A stretch of 64,000 nucleotides of DNA from Colwellia sp. C2M11 (GTDB lineage: Bacteria; Pseudomonadota; Gammaproteobacteria; Enterobacterales; Alteromonadaceae), in the NCBI RefSeq assembly GCF_018860915.1, contig NZ_JAHKQD010000044.1, positions 1 through 64,000 on the forward strand. Direction: 5' to 3'. The notes beneath the pieces were generated by a model. It was not told the origin of the DNA. It ran no database searches and worked only from the letters and a program-made list of their open reading frames with translations. This document shows positions 26,868 through 36,992 of this stretch, in pieces (position 1 is the stretch's first letter; each line of letters opens with the position of its first letter). The position numbers were made by a program, and so were the translations under genes.

Positions 26868-29744
26868 CTATTGTTGTTGCCATGCTGAAAATAAAGCCTT
26901 TGCTTTAGCTTTTTCCGTAAAAGGTTTATCAGTTGACAAGCTCTCTTTTAGATAGCTTAAGGCTTCTTTTCTTCTATCTAACTTATCTAACGTTAAGGCT
27001 AAGTGATACTTAATTTCAGCATTATTATAATCCAATATATTCGCCTGCCTAAGTAAAGATAATGCCTTATTATAGTTGCCTAAAGCTAGCTCAACTAATG
27101 CATTAGTATCTATAATATTTACATTGTCTGGCGATATTTTAAATGCACGCTGAGCTAAGTTATGTGCTTTTTCTATATTATTGACAGTTAAATTGGCTAA
27201 AGCTGCATTATTTAATAAGGCGATATTTTTAGGGTTATTAGCTAAGTGTTTATCATAAAAGTCTATTGACTTATCTAACTGACCACTACGTTTATAGTTT
27301 TCAGCAAGCGCTAGGGTTATTTCAAGATCGTTCGGGTTATTGCTGAGCCATAACGTAAGTAAGGTATCAATGTCAGCATACTGTTTCTGCGCTGTATACA
27401 AAGAGTATAGGCCTAATAAAGCAGGTTTATTCGGTTGTGCTTGATATGAATTCTGATAAAAGCCAAGGGCTTGTTCATTATCTTTGCTCATATAAATTGA
27501 GCCTTTAAATTGCTCGATTAAATAAACGGGGAATAATTGAGGATCTAACTTATTTACCAACGCAAGCGCAGTATTCTTTTCATTATCTTGATTATATAGC
27601 TGTATGAGTAGTTGGTATGCTTCAAATAGGCTCTTATCAATAGAGATAGCATGCTCTAAGCTTTTTTTAGCTAGATCTTTTTTACCCAAATAAGTGTACA
27701 TTTTTGCTTGTTTAAATAAAACAGGAGGTTTGTTTTGCGTATGCTTTAACGCCAAATCCATTGCACTTATCGCTTTTTCATGCTGTCTGTTTTGAATATA
27801 TAAGTTAGACGCTAATAAATGTATGTTGCTATTGTCATTGTGTGTATCTAAATAGTTATTCACAATATCGAGTGCTTTTGTTAACGCTTTATTTCTCTCA
27901 TAATGCCTTACTATTTTTTCAAGTGCGATGACATTATCTTGATTTTGAGATAATGCTTTTTGATACCAAACCAGAGCTTCTGATATATTTTCAGCGTAAT
28001 AGTGAATATCGCCTAACTCGACCATTAAATCACTGTTATTGTTTTGCATTAATTGAGTTTTTATACGTTCAACGGCAATATCAATATTACCTTGTAACGC
28101 ATCAATTCTAGCTAAGTGAATAACGGCCTGATTGTTATTATTATCGAGTGCGTACGCTTTTTCTAAAAACTGTTTAGCTTGAGGTAAATATCCTGATAAA
28201 CCTAATAAGGTTGCGTGAATTTGATTAACACTAGAATTATTAGGGTAGTTTTTTATTAATACAGCGCTGATATTTAAACCGGCTTGAAGTTGATTGCTTT
28301 CTTGATAGGCTCTCGCTAACAAAAGTAATAATTCAAAATTTAAGTCGTCGTTAGTTTCATTGCGAATGGTTGAATCTTCATCAAGTACTTCACTTAATAC
28401 TGTGACTATTTTTGTGTAATCACCTTTTAACAGTAATAACTTTGCTAAATCTATACGCGGTTGCAATTCATTAGGAAATGCAGTCATCACTTTATCAAAA
28501 TAAAATTCTGCTTCATTTATATTTCCTGTCATTAAGTTAGCTTGGCCTAGCAATGCCCATGATTCGCGGTCGTTATCATCGTTCAAATAAGCTTTCACTA
28601 GATACTTACGGGCAACATAACTATTACCTAAAGCAAGTTCGGTACGCGCAAGTAGCTTTAATACCTGAGGATCATTAGGGGCTATTTTATTATATTTAAT
28701 AAAGGCTTTTTCCGCGGCTTCCATAGCATTGTTTTGAAAGCTTATTAATCCTTTTAAAAAGTAATAAATGGGTTGTTCATCCATCACTTCCTCAGGAATA
28801 GCCATCATAACGGTATCTAAACGTTTTTTTATTTCTATCGTTAATTGCGATTGCTCACTTGCTTGAGCTGATAATAACTTAATATAATTGGCAATAGGTT
28901 CATTAGGTAGAACCTCAACAATTTTATCAATATCGGATATTGCTGAATCATGTTTTTGCATATTCATTAATAAAGTAGCTCGAACTAATAAAGCTGAATA
29001 ATTATTAGGCTCATAAGTTAATAGCTGTGTTATATACTCTAAAGCTAACTTATCCTTTTTAAGTTGCTTATAAGTTATGGCTCCCATTAACAGTGCCTGG
29101 ATATTATTTGGGTCAATTGTTAATGTATGATTAATTAATTCAATTGCTTCATCAAAGTTGAGCTCTTTTAAAGCCACCTTAGTTTTGCCAATAAAAGCCT
29201 CGGTATTATAAGGACTTAACTTTAGCGCTTTATTGAATTTATTTCGTGCTTCCTTGAGTTGATTGTCACCTGTTAACGCAAAACCATGAAAGGTTAACAT
29301 TGTACTTTGATAGGTATCACTGGTTTGTGGCTCTATAGGTAAACTTAAAACTTGATCGAATTTATTTTGTAGCAAATAAGCCTTAGCGTATAAAGGGGCC
29401 AATAAACGAATAGCAGCGCCTTCTTGTTTAGAAAAATTAAGCTCTATCTCGGCTAATGCCCCTTTACCTTGAGCTAATAAATTTTCAGCCATTAGTACAC
29501 GAGAAGGTAAATGCGAACTATCAATTGATAATATATTTTTAAGGTGGATAATTGATGTTGCATAATCACCATCATGAAAGCTTGTTAACGCATCTTCATA
29601 AGTTTTTGGATCGACGCTAGCATAACTAAGTGGGGAAAGCAGACTACTAAATACAACGATTAATAAGTTTCGTTTATATAATAAAAAAAAGTTACGTTTA
29701 ATTAACTTCATAGGTTTCAATATTAGCTGTTTTAATGAGGTCAA
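26868..29744 (-). CDS. PEP-CTERM system TPR-repeat protein, PrsT-like
   Basis: This 958-residue exported protein has an N-terminal signal (hydrophobic segment about 27-42, ending SPLSYAS) and then an almost unbroken array of tetratricopeptide repeats, for example AFIGKTKVALKELNFDEAIE and AVIHLARIDALQGNIDIAVE. Architecture and length match the PrsT family that accompanies exosortase/PEP-CTERM loci; no lipobox is seen. The start is a TTG at 29744 with a good AAAGGA site; an ATG at 29711 is the alternative. A PEP-CTERM protein gene lies 109 bp upstream on the same strand. No exosortase is in the window. Confidence 0.82.
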   Translation of the reverse strand: MTSLKQLILKPMKLIKRNFFLLYKRNLLIVVFSSLLSPLSYASVDPKTYEDALTSFHDGDYATSIIHLKNILSIDSSHLPSRVLMAENLLAQGKGALAEIELNFSKQEGAAIRLLAPLYAKAYLLQNKFDQVLSLPIEPQTSDTYQSTMLTFHGFALTGDNQLKEARNKFNKALKLSPYNTEAFIGKTKVALKELNFDEAIELINHTLTIDPNNIQALLMGAITYKQLKKDKLALEYITQLLTYEPNNYSALLVRATLLMNMQKHDSAISDIDKIVEVLPNEPIANYIKLLSAQASEQSQLTIEIKKRLDTVMMAIPEEVMDEQPIYYFLKGLISFQNNAMEAAEKAFIKYNKIAPNDPQVLKLLARTELALGNSYVARKYLVKAYLNDDNDRESWALLGQANLMTGNINEAEFYFDKVMTAFPNELQPRIDLAKLLLLKGDYTKIVTVLSEVLDEDSTIRNETNDDLNFELLLLLARAYQESNQLQAGLNISAVLIKNYPNNSSVNQIHATLLGLSGYLPQAKQFLEKAYALDNNNNQAVIHLARIDALQGNIDIAVERIKTQLMQNNNSDLMVELGDIHYYAENISEALVWYQKALSQNQDNVIALEKIVRHYERNKALTKALDIVNNYLDTHNDNSNIHLLASNLYIQNRQHEKAISAMDLALKHTQNKPPVLFKQAKMYTYLGKKDLAKKSLEHAISIDKSLFEAYQLLIQLYNQDNEKNTALALVNKLDPQLFPVYLIEQFKGSIYMSKDNEQALGFYQNSYQAQPNKPALLGLYSLYTAQKQYADIDTLLTLWLSNNPNDLEITLALAENYKRSGQLDKSIDFYDKHLANNPKNIALLNNAALANLTVNNIEKAHNLAQRAFKISPDNVNIIDTNALVELALGNYNKALSLLRQANILDYNNAEIKYHLALTLDKLDRRKEALSYLKESLSTDKPFTEKAKAKALFSAWQQQ

Positions 29745-29801
29745 AATATTTCCTTTATTTTAAATGTAGTCATAGTTATTTTATATCTAAAGCTAAGATC
29801 T

Positions 29802-29829
29802 AAAACGGAGCTAAAAAGCTCCGTTTTAT
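29802..29829 (-). terminator. Terminator after the PEP-CTERM gene
   Basis: A perfect 11-bp stem AAAACGGAGCT / AGCTCCGTTTT with an AAAA loop lies 25 bp beyond the stop of the PEP-CTERM gene and ends in TTTT on the minus strand. It separates that gene from the TPR gene, which must then be read through or have its own start. Confidence 0.85.
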
Positions 29830-29853
29830 TATCTAACGAGTTAACATAAAAAA

Positions 29854-30867
29854 TCAAACGTTTAACTTTTTACGTTGATAGATCAAGCCAGTCATTGCAA
29901 GCAGCATAAGTACTATTGAGCTCGGCTCAGGTACTTGAGTGACAGGTCTTCCAGCTGAAGGGGCAGGAACTGTAACATCAACATTAGTCGCTAAATGTAT
30001 TTCTGCATTAGTGATTAATGATAAAACACCTACAGAGCCATCAATATTCCCACCTGTTTGAGTAACTGTTGCATAAGGGGCTAGTAAAGCACCAACAAAA
30101 TTTTGAGCGTTTAATGTAATGACTTCGGCTTCATAGAAATTCCAAATGATTTTAGAGCCAAATTTATTCTTATCAAAATTCATATTTGAATTATTTAACA
30201 TTGATACATCATTGCCAGGTACATTAATGACAATATAAGCAAGATCATTTGCATTGTCTCCCGTCATACTTAGACTCAGATTGTTTAAATCAAATATATT
30301 CGTAGAGCCATCTAATGTAAATACTGCAATATCATTGTCAGTATTCAATCCTTTATCAATTGCAAATGTTTTGTTATTTCCATTTGTCTCTATTTTACTA
30401 TTAGCGGCTAGCGAAGAAAAATATGCAGAAGAATTTTCTAACTGAGCTTTGTAATCTGCTTTAATTGCATCTAAACCTGTTGTTAACTTAACGTTATCGA
30501 TCTTTGAATCTATTAATGTACTATTAATGAGCACTTGATTAGAATTTATTGCTGCCGTTACGATGTTTTTTTCCGAGCTTAATACGGTATCATGTACATA
30601 AACACCAACTTGTGCGTTTATTGAACCCGCAACAGTTAATGCAGTAATATCTGAACGTGAATTTTGGTCTAGTCTTTGACCGAAATCACTTTTTAGACCT
30701 GTATAGTTACCACCGACAAAAGTCTTACCGTCAACATGCGTCCCCCCGAGACCTTCAAAGTCCTCAATAGTGATTACATTATATTCATTCAGGATAAACT
30801 CACTCGCATTTGCCGTTACTGAGGCTAAAAGGAATAAACCTGAAAGTATAGAAATAAATTTTTTCAT
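29854..30867 (-). CDS. PEP-CTERM sorted choice-of-anchor A protein
   Basis: This 337-residue secreted protein has a signal peptide (MKKFISILSGLFLLASVTANAS) and a C-terminal sorting tag: VPEPSS, a hydrophobic helix (IVLMLLAMTGLIY) and the basic end QRKKLNV. The body resembles the choice-of-anchor A domain, with GNYTGLKSDFGQRLDQN, IWNFYEAEVITLNAQNFVGA and LLAPYATVTQTGGNIDGSVG. Exosortase should cut the tag and place the protein on the surface or in exopolysaccharide. The neighbouring PrsT-like gene supports the system. Its binding function is unknown. Confidence 0.9.
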   Translation of the reverse strand: MKKFISILSGLFLLASVTANASEFILNEYNVITIEDFEGLGGTHVDGKTFVGGNYTGLKSDFGQRLDQNSRSDITALTVAGSINAQVGVYVHDTVLSSEKNIVTAAINSNQVLINSTLIDSKIDNVKLTTGLDAIKADYKAQLENSSAYFSSLAANSKIETNGNNKTFAIDKGLNTDNDIAVFTLDGSTNIFDLNNLSLSMTGDNANDLAYIVINVPGNDVSMLNNSNMNFDKNKFGSKIIWNFYEAEVITLNAQNFVGALLAPYATVTQTGGNIDGSVGVLSLITNAEIHLATNVDVTVPAPSAGRPVTQVPEPSSIVLMLLAMTGLIYQRKKLNV

Positions 30868-31195
30868 AACAACCTACTTTTCATATAAAGCGTAATTAAT
30901 AAAATAAGCATTACGCTAGAACTAATATATATCTAAATTTAACTACTAGATAAAATGATTTACGATAATAAGCATTAAGCACAAATCAAGCCAAGATATA
31001 AAACTATAGTGTTATTAGGGCTGTACAAATGTTTTTTATGTGTCATCTTATTTATTTGTAAATATAACTGACAGTGATAACGTAAATATTATCAACTTAT
31101 ATTACCATTATAAGCTTAGTATAGCTCAATAGGAAATAAATGTAGATTAAAGCTTTATTTTTTATATTAGGAATATAACTGGGCCTAGCGATAAA
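30868..31195. other. AT-rich gap upstream of the PEP-CTERM gene
   Basis: No gene is visible in these 328 bp. Perfect 8-bp arms AGCGTAAT (30889-30896) and ATTACGCT (30910-30917), 13 bp apart, lie 22 bp upstream of the PEP-CTERM start, and may be an operator or a leader hairpin. Nothing else stands out. Confidence 0.5.
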
Positions 31196-33472
31196 TTAAC
31201 TAGGTAAGTTTTCCACTTTTTCACCATTAAAAAATAATCCATTTTGTTGAGTGTATAAGTAAAAATCACTTGCTGTCATTGGTCTTGCAAAATAATAACC
31301 TTGAAACTCTTCTGAGCCCATATCAGCTAGTGAAGCTATATACTCTCTTTTTTCTATACCTTCAGATACGCATTTTATATTAAGTGAGCGACACATAGCA
31401 TGAACAGCTTTTACTAAATTATAGTGTCGTTTTGACGTAGTAATCATATTCGTTAATGATCTGTCTAACTTTAATTTATTGATTGGGTAATCAGCTAATC
31501 GCGCTATATTTGAATAACCAGTACCAAAATCATCAATAGATATAATAAATCCCCAAGATTGAAGACTTTGAATAATTTTAAGGGCATTAGTGTTGTTTTC
31601 TTCTAACGCTGTTTCTGTTATTTCTAATTCAATTTGATCGGGCTTAACATTGAAGTCGGCTAAATAGCGTATTAAATTTGAGACAAAATCTTTTTGGTTA
31701 AAATCAAAAGGTGATAAGTTAATTGCAATTGGCACTACATCGAACCCACTTTGATTCCACTTTTGTATTTGCGCGCATACTTTTTGGATGATTAAATTGG
31801 TTAACGGGCAAATTAATCTATATTCTTCTGCTACAGGAATAAAAGTATCAGGAGGCACAACACCAAGTACAGGACTATTCCATCTAGCAAGTGCTTCTAA
31901 ACCAATACAAAGACCATCTTTAGTGACTTTGGGTTGATAATAGACATCAAGTGCTGCTGATTGAATTGCTTCATCGAGTAACATTGAAATTTCATGTTTT
32001 TTCAAAAATAGCTGCGAGCTTTCTTGGTTGTAATAGCTAAAAACATTAATATTGTCTGCACTTTTTAACGCTTCTTGTGCATTGGCAATAACTTTAGCAC
32101 TAGAATTATTCTCTTGAGAAAATTGCGCAATACCAAATAAATAAGACTGGGTAAACGTACTATTAAATAGGGTGTACTCTGCATCTAATGTTTTTTTTAT
32201 ACGAGATAATAATTTTTCTAACTCTTCTACATTTGGCGTATTAATTAAAAAAACAAGTTTCCCTAACCCTGCATCTGAACATAGCAGGATTTCTTTAATA
32301 TTATCGGTAATACGTTTATATGCCGCGATAGTAAGTGTGCGAAAATCGGATTCGCCAAATTTTAAATTTACATAATCATTATTGGCACTTTGAATAACAA
32401 TAATATAAAAACCTGCAGATTTTTTAATAGCTAAACTTTCGCATTGGCGTTCAAACCAGTCTTTATTTGGTAAATTGGTTTGTGAATCGGTATAGCGTAA
32501 ACGCTTATATTTTTCTTCTATTGAAATTAAATTTTTCTTTATTTTATGCTCTTGTGTACAGTCTGAAAATTCATACACCGTGTAGGTTGAGTTGACCACA
32601 TTTTGTTTAGTGACTCGATGATATGAATCTTTAATTTGTATTAATTGGTCTTTGTGGTCGTTGCTTGTTAATTTAGGTAATAAAGTCGATAGATGTTCAT
32701 TCGTAGTCTGGGTGTTTAACTCTATAGTAAATAAAATTTTAGCTTGTTCATTAAGATCGATAATCTCGCCTTTTTCGCTAAGAATAACTTTAGGCTTATA
32801 ATAATGAGAAAAGAAAGTTCTATAGAGTTCATTTTTGGCGGTTAAGTGAGTATTCGAGTCTTGAATTGATTGATTTAAGCGTTTAGCAGCGACACTGGTA
32901 CGGGCCACAGCAAGCGGTATACAAATATTATAAAAGGCGAAGATAACTCCCATTATATACCAGTTTGTATTGGGTAATTGCTCAGGTGGGCTGAAAAGTA
33001 TTGATAAATCAACATTGTAAATAATCATGAAAAAAGGTGCTAAATTTAACAACGCATAACATATTGCTGATCGGTAACCCAGCAATATCAGTGCAATAGT
33101 AGGGCAAGCGAACATATACATTGAACCTACTTTGGCAAGTTCAAGATCCGTGATAAATAAATTTATTGCTAAACTCGCTAATACCGTCGTAATCAAAAAA
33201 AAGTGAGCACAGAATTTATAATATTTATAGCTAGCGATTAACAACGTAATGACAATTGAGAAGAATGAAACCGAGAGGATGATGATATGTATTAAACTGA
33301 GTTGTACCGCTGGGCCGAAGGTATGACACACAACGGCCAAACATACTAACATAACGGTAGATAGAATAATTCTCAGCGCGCTTATTCGCCAATTTGGTAT
33401 TTTATTATTTGTATCATCATTATCCGTTAACAAAAAAAAATTAAGAATACTCGATTTATATTGTAACAACAC
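31196..33472 (-). CDS. Membrane EAL protein with degenerate GGDEF domain
   Basis: This 758-residue protein has six or seven N-terminal membrane helices (about 25-190), a PAS-like segment (about 215-310), a GGDEF domain (about 325-480) and a C-terminal EAL domain. The GGDEF signature is unrecognisable (DAGLGKLVFL), so no cyclase activity is expected. EAL keeps EALAR (about 524), SIDDFGTGYSN, KLKLDRS and SEGIE, so phosphodiesterase activity is likely. The start is GTG at 33472 with GGAA just upstream. It lies next to the PEP-CTERM genes, suggesting but not proving a link of c-di-GMP with matrix formation. Confidence 0.87.
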   Translation of the reverse strand: MLLQYKSSILNFFLLTDNDDTNNKIPNWRISALRIILSTVMLVCLAVVCHTFGPAVQLSLIHIIILSVSFFSIVITLLIASYKYYKFCAHFFLITTVLASLAINLFITDLELAKVGSMYMFACPTIALILLGYRSAICYALLNLAPFFMIIYNVDLSILFSPPEQLPNTNWYIMGVIFAFYNICIPLAVARTSVAAKRLNQSIQDSNTHLTAKNELYRTFFSHYYKPKVILSEKGEIIDLNEQAKILFTIELNTQTTNEHLSTLLPKLTSNDHKDQLIQIKDSYHRVTKQNVVNSTYTVYEFSDCTQEHKIKKNLISIEEKYKRLRYTDSQTNLPNKDWFERQCESLAIKKSAGFYIIVIQSANNDYVNLKFGESDFRTLTIAAYKRITDNIKEILLCSDAGLGKLVFLINTPNVEELEKLLSRIKKTLDAEYTLFNSTFTQSYLFGIAQFSQENNSSAKVIANAQEALKSADNINVFSYYNQESSQLFLKKHEISMLLDEAIQSAALDVYYQPKVTKDGLCIGLEALARWNSPVLGVVPPDTFIPVAEEYRLICPLTNLIIQKVCAQIQKWNQSGFDVVPIAINLSPFDFNQKDFVSNLIRYLADFNVKPDQIELEITETALEENNTNALKIIQSLQSWGFIISIDDFGTGYSNIARLADYPINKLKLDRSLTNMITTSKRHYNLVKAVHAMCRSLNIKCVSEGIEKREYIASLADMGSEEFQGYYFARPMTASDFYLYTQQNGLFFNGEKVENLPS

Positions 33473-33753
33473 TTAATTCCACCTACATCCATGATATAAA
33501 TAATCAATTATTATAGTACCTTAATGAAAGTTTAATCATATTTCTAGTGTTAAATATTAATTCATGTCAGTAGGGCAACTATATGGACATATTTTCTTAA
33601 GAAGGTCCTATTTTAAATCGATTCTTTGTTCGTTTATTCGCCTAAGTCTATACAAGCTTTATTGGAAAATTCGTGGTTTCGAGTACTCATAAGTACACTG
33701 TTATTTTGTCATCTTTAATAGTGAAATGGTAATGGCTGTAAAACGGCTCAAGA

Positions 33754-34029
33754 CTAAATTACAAATGCGATTATTATTGCTGTTACACCTAAAACACTAT
33801 ATTCAGGCATGCCACTCGGTAGTTTTGACATAAGTAAGAAACAAACAAAAGCTATAGCAAATAATATGGCACTGCCAATAAATACTCCAATTAATTCATG
33901 ACCCATAATTAATCCTACAATAGCCAAAGGAATACTAAACAATAATGCTGAAAAATAAGGCTCTTTTTTTACTAAATATAGTTTATATGAAAGAGCTAAC
34001 ATTAACAGTTTGAAAATAAAAAAGAGCAT
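33754..34029 (-). CDS. Small membrane protein of unknown function
   Basis: This 91-residue, very hydrophobic protein has three to four helices (for example FSIPLAIVGLIMGHELIGVF and VLGVTAIIIAFVI) and a basic cytoplasmic loop near KKEPYF. No family is recognised. It stands alone, with 281 bp of AT-rich, featureless DNA downstream and 397 bp upstream. An AAGGTACCCCC sequence just before the ATG gives a reasonable ribosome site. Confidence 0.65.
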   Translation of the reverse strand: MLFFIFKLLMLALSYKLYLVKKEPYFSALLFSIPLAIVGLIMGHELIGVFIGSAILFAIAFVCFLLMSKLPSGMPEYSVLGVTAIIIAFVI

Positions 34030-34426
34030 GGGGGTACCTTAAGATAAATAGTGATAATAAAACGGCTAACGAATACTAATGTCAGTAAATTCTTGCTTAA
34101 TTGCGTTAGTTAAAATAATACATATCGCGTTGTTTTCAATCTCAATAGCTAGCTATTACTTAATTGATAGCGGTACTCTGGTTTATTTTACTATTTACAA
34201 TAAGCTTACAACTTTAATGAAACGAGTATCGAAGTATATGAACCTTGGATAAAGTAAGCGAAGCTGAAGAAAATAACAATTATTACTTGCTAGTAAATAA
34301 GTGAAGGGTAACTAGATATTTGTTGTTTTGGGGCGTTTTGAAACAAAAAAGCCCCTAATCATGACGATTAGAGGCTTCAATTCTAAAGAGTTAATGTCTA
34401 AACGTTAACTCTTTAGCTATTACTTA
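34030..34426. other. Gap between small membrane protein and dnaK
   Basis: These 397 bp contain no gene. The only structure seen is the dnaK terminator at 34345-34377; the rest is AT-rich and includes the presumed promoter of the 91-residue membrane protein. Confidence 0.5.
34345..34377 (-). terminator. Terminator after dnaK
   Basis: On the minus strand the arms AAGCCTCTAATC and GATTAGGGGCTT pair with a single mismatch around a five-base loop and are followed by TTTTTTG. It lies 50 bp beyond the dnaK stop. Confidence 0.88.
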
Positions 34427-36337
34427 TTAACCATTACTAACATCTTCAAATTCAGCATCAATGATGTCATCATCTTTAGCACTGTCATTGGCCGCATGTT
34501 CTTGATACTGCTCTCCTTGTGGTTGTGACTTCTGTTGCGCTTGTTCTGCTTGCATCATATTACTGTAAGCATCTTGTAATGCTTTTTGTCGCATTTCAAT
34601 CGCAGATTTATCATTACCATTCACAGACATCTTCAATTGCTCAATTAACGATTTAAGCTCATCTTGTTGCTCTTGTGCCAAGGATGTCATTGATGTTTCT
34701 ACTGTATGAATCAATTGATCCGCTTGGTTACGTTGCTCAACTAGTTCGCGCTTTTGTTTATCTTCCGTTGCGTGTTGCTCTGCATCTTCAACCATGCGAT
34801 TAATTTCATCTTCTGTTAAGCCACTTGATGCAGTAATTTTAATACTTTGTTCTTTGCCAGTTGCCTTGTCTTTCGCTGACACATTTAAAATACCATCAGC
34901 ATCAATATCAAACGTTACTTCAACCTGCACCGAACCGCGCGGACCTTGAGCTATATCGCTTAAGTTGAATTGTCCAAGCGACTTATTATCTGTCGCCATT
35001 TCACGCTGTCCTTGTAGAACATGTACTGTTACTGCAGCTTGGTTGTCTTCAGCAGTAGAAAAAACTTCAGAAGCCCGTGTTGGTATCGTAGTATTTTTAT
35101 CAATGAGTTTAGTCATTACACCACCCAAAGTTTCTATACCTAATGATAATGGCGTTACATCCAGTAATAATACATCACCCACGGTTCCAGATAACACTCC
35201 GCCTTGAATAGCTGCACCCATGGCAACGGCTTCATCCGGGTTTACATCTTTACGTGGCTCTTTACCAAAGAAAGCTTGAACAGCTTCCTGTACTTTTGGC
35301 ATACGTGTTTGACCACCAACCAATATAACTTCACTAATATCAGCTTTACTTACACCGGCATCTTTTAATGCTTGCTCACATGGAGCAATGGTACTTTTTA
35401 TCAAATCATCTACTAATGACTCTAACTTGGCGCGAGTAACCTGTACATTTAAATGTTTAGGGCCACTAGCATCAGCAGTGACATAAGGTAAGTTTACGTC
35501 GGTTTGTAATGCAGACGATAACTCTATTTTCGCTTTTTCAGCTGCTTCTTTAATACGTTGTAATGCTAAAGAGTCATTGTGAATATCAATGCCAGTGTCT
35601 TTTTTGAATTCATCAGCAAGATAATTAATAAGGCGTAAATCAAAATCTTCACCACCTAAAAAGGTATTACCATTGGTTGCTAACACTTCAAATTGTTTTT
35701 CTCCGTCCACATTGCTGATTTCAATGATAGAAATATCAAAAGTTCCGCCACCTAAATCGTAAACCACGATGTTTTGATCGTTTTTACTTTTTTTATCGAC
35801 CCCATAAGCTAAGGCCGCAGCTGTTGGTTCATTAATAATACGTTTAACATCAAGTCCTGCAATTTTACCTGCATCTTTTGTTGCTTGGCGTTGAGAATCA
35901 TTAAAATAGGCTGGTACAGTAATCACTGCTTCAGTGACTGTTTCACCTAAATAGGCCTCAGCATCTTTTTTCAATTTACGTAAAAGCTGAGCTGAGACTT
36001 CTTGTGGTGACATGGATTTGCCATTCACTTCAACCCAGGCATCACCGTTATCTGCTTTTACAATTTTATAAGGTGCTAGCTTAATATCTTTTTGCACTTC
36101 TTTGTCATCAAATTTACGACCAATTAATCGCTTAATAGCAAATAATGTGTTCTCAGCGTTTGTCACTGATTGTCTTTTTGCTGGGTGACCTGCTAGTGTT
36201 TCATTGTTTGCATACGCGATAATCGATGGTGTAGTGCGACTACCTTCTGCATTCTCAATAATTTTTGCAACACCACCTTCCATCACTGATACACATGAGT
36301 TTGTCGTACCTAAATCTATACCTATAATCTTAGTCAT
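34427..36337 (-). CDS. dnaK: Hsp70 chaperone DnaK
   Basis: This 636-residue chaperone has the N-terminal ATPase domain ([47 protein letters not shown]), the [18 protein letters not shown] linker, the peptide-binding domain and the acidic tail ending [15 protein letters not shown]. The MTKIIGID start at 36337 is chosen over an upstream codon giving MVI. No dnaJ or grpE lies nearby, so it could be a second copy. Upstream, CTTCCTC-N16-CCCCAC (36470-36442, minus strand) weakly resembles a sigma-32 promoter. Confidence 0.95.
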   Translation of the reverse strand: MTKIIGIDLGTTNSCVSVMEGGVAKIIENAEGSRTTPSIIAYANNETLAGHPAKRQSVTNAENTLFAIKRLIGRKFDDKEVQKDIKLAPYKIVKADNGDAWVEVNGKSMSPQEVSAQLLRKLKKDAEAYLGETVTEAVITVPAYFNDSQRQATKDAGKIAGLDVKRIINEPTAAALAYGVDKKSKNDQNIVVYDLGGGTFDISIIEISNVDGEKQFEVLATNGNTFLGGEDFDLRLINYLADEFKKDTGIDIHNDSLALQRIKEAAEKAKIELSSALQTDVNLPYVTADASGPKHLNVQVTRAKLESLVDDLIKSTIAPCEQALKDAGVSKADISEVILVGGQTRMPKVQEAVQAFFGKEPRKDVNPDEAVAMGAAIQGGVLSGTVGDVLLLDVTPLSLGIETLGGVMTKLIDKNTTIPTRASEVFSTAEDNQAAVTVHVLQGQREMATDNKSLGQFNLSDIAQGPRGSVQVEVTFDIDADGILNVSAKDKATGKEQSIKITASSGLTEDEINRMVEDAEQHATEDKQKRELVEQRNQADQLIHTVETSMTSLAQEQQDELKSLIEQLKMSVNGNDKSAIEMRQKALQDAYSNMMQAEQAQQKSQPQGEQYQEHAANDSAKDDDIIDAEFEDVSNG

Positions 36338-36473
36338 AATAACCACCTATACTTAAAAAGGGTTTAATCAAAAAGGTCTTATGCTGTATGGCAATGTTCT
36401 GTTAGCAGCTAGACCACATAAACAACCTTGGCTGTTTGTTAGTGGGGCTATAATACGTGAGTTGAGGAAGTGC

Positions 36474-36495
36474 TACTGTCACAAATGTGACAGTA
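36474..36495. promoter_or_regulatory. Perfect 22-bp palindrome between dnaK and zinc genes
   Basis: Arms TACTGTCAC (36474-36482) and GTGACAGTA (36487-36495) are exact inverted repeats around AAAT. No T tract follows, so a terminator is unlikely; it looks like the operator of a dimeric regulator. It lies 137 bp upstream of dnaK and 115 bp upstream of the gene at 36611. The regulator was not recognised. Confidence 0.6.
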
Positions 36496-36588
36496 ATGAT
36501 AATTTTTTGGAATGTCATAAAAATGTGAGTTGAGAGCTACTTAATACATCACTGATAAAAGTTAATTAATATATCGACAAAAATATGA

Positions 36589-36611
36589 GTAACGTTATAT
36601 CATATCATTTA
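36589..36611 (+). promoter_or_regulatory. Zur-like box
   Basis: The core AACGTTATATCATATCATT (36591-36609) matches the recalled gammaproteobacterial Zur consensus (AATGTTATA-N-TATAACATT) at 15 of 18 positions. It lies directly before a gene pair that looks like zinc uptake. Its overlap with the ATG at 36611 is odd for an operator and lowers confidence. Confidence 0.45.
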
Positions 36612-36913
36612 TGCCGAGACTTACATTACATTCACTGAGAAGCCAAACAACACTATTAAAATATATATTAGTGTTTGTTGTATTATTCAGTGCTTTTTCT
36701 GCTTGGCACGACACATCTCATGTCTTAAACACAGCTCAAGAATGTGAGCTGTGTTCTAGCTCTCTTGATTTAGAACATTCTATACCTACTAAAATAAGTC
36801 TCTTTGAGTCAGATGTTCATTCTTTTTCTTTAATAAAGTTAAGTAGTTGGCACCTTTATAGCGTATTTATTGGTCATGCCGGCAATAGGGATCCGCCAGT
36901 TGTTATTTTTTAA
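36611..36913 (+). CDS. Small His/Cys membrane protein, probable zinc-uptake accessory
   Basis: This 100-residue protein has one hydrophobic helix (about 16-32) followed by an exposed stretch with possible metal ligands: HDTSH, CELC and LEH, then HSF and WH. Small proteins of this kind, sometimes annotated as zinc chaperones or DUF2946-like and ending in a DPP or PP motif, are found before TonB receptors in Alteromonadales. The receptor gene follows 79 bp downstream. No clear ribosome site precedes the ATG. The function is inferred from context. Confidence 0.6.
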   Translation: MPRLTLHSLRSQTTLLKYILVFVVLFSAFSAWHDTSHVLNTAQECELCSSSLDLEHSIPTKISLFESDVHSFSLIKLSSWHLYSVFIGHAGNRDPPVVIF

Positions 36914-36992
36914 TTAACCAGTTAAACGTATTTTATGCTCGTTATTTAATGATAACGAGAGAGTTTTATTGTGTATTTTTAGAGATAACAAC

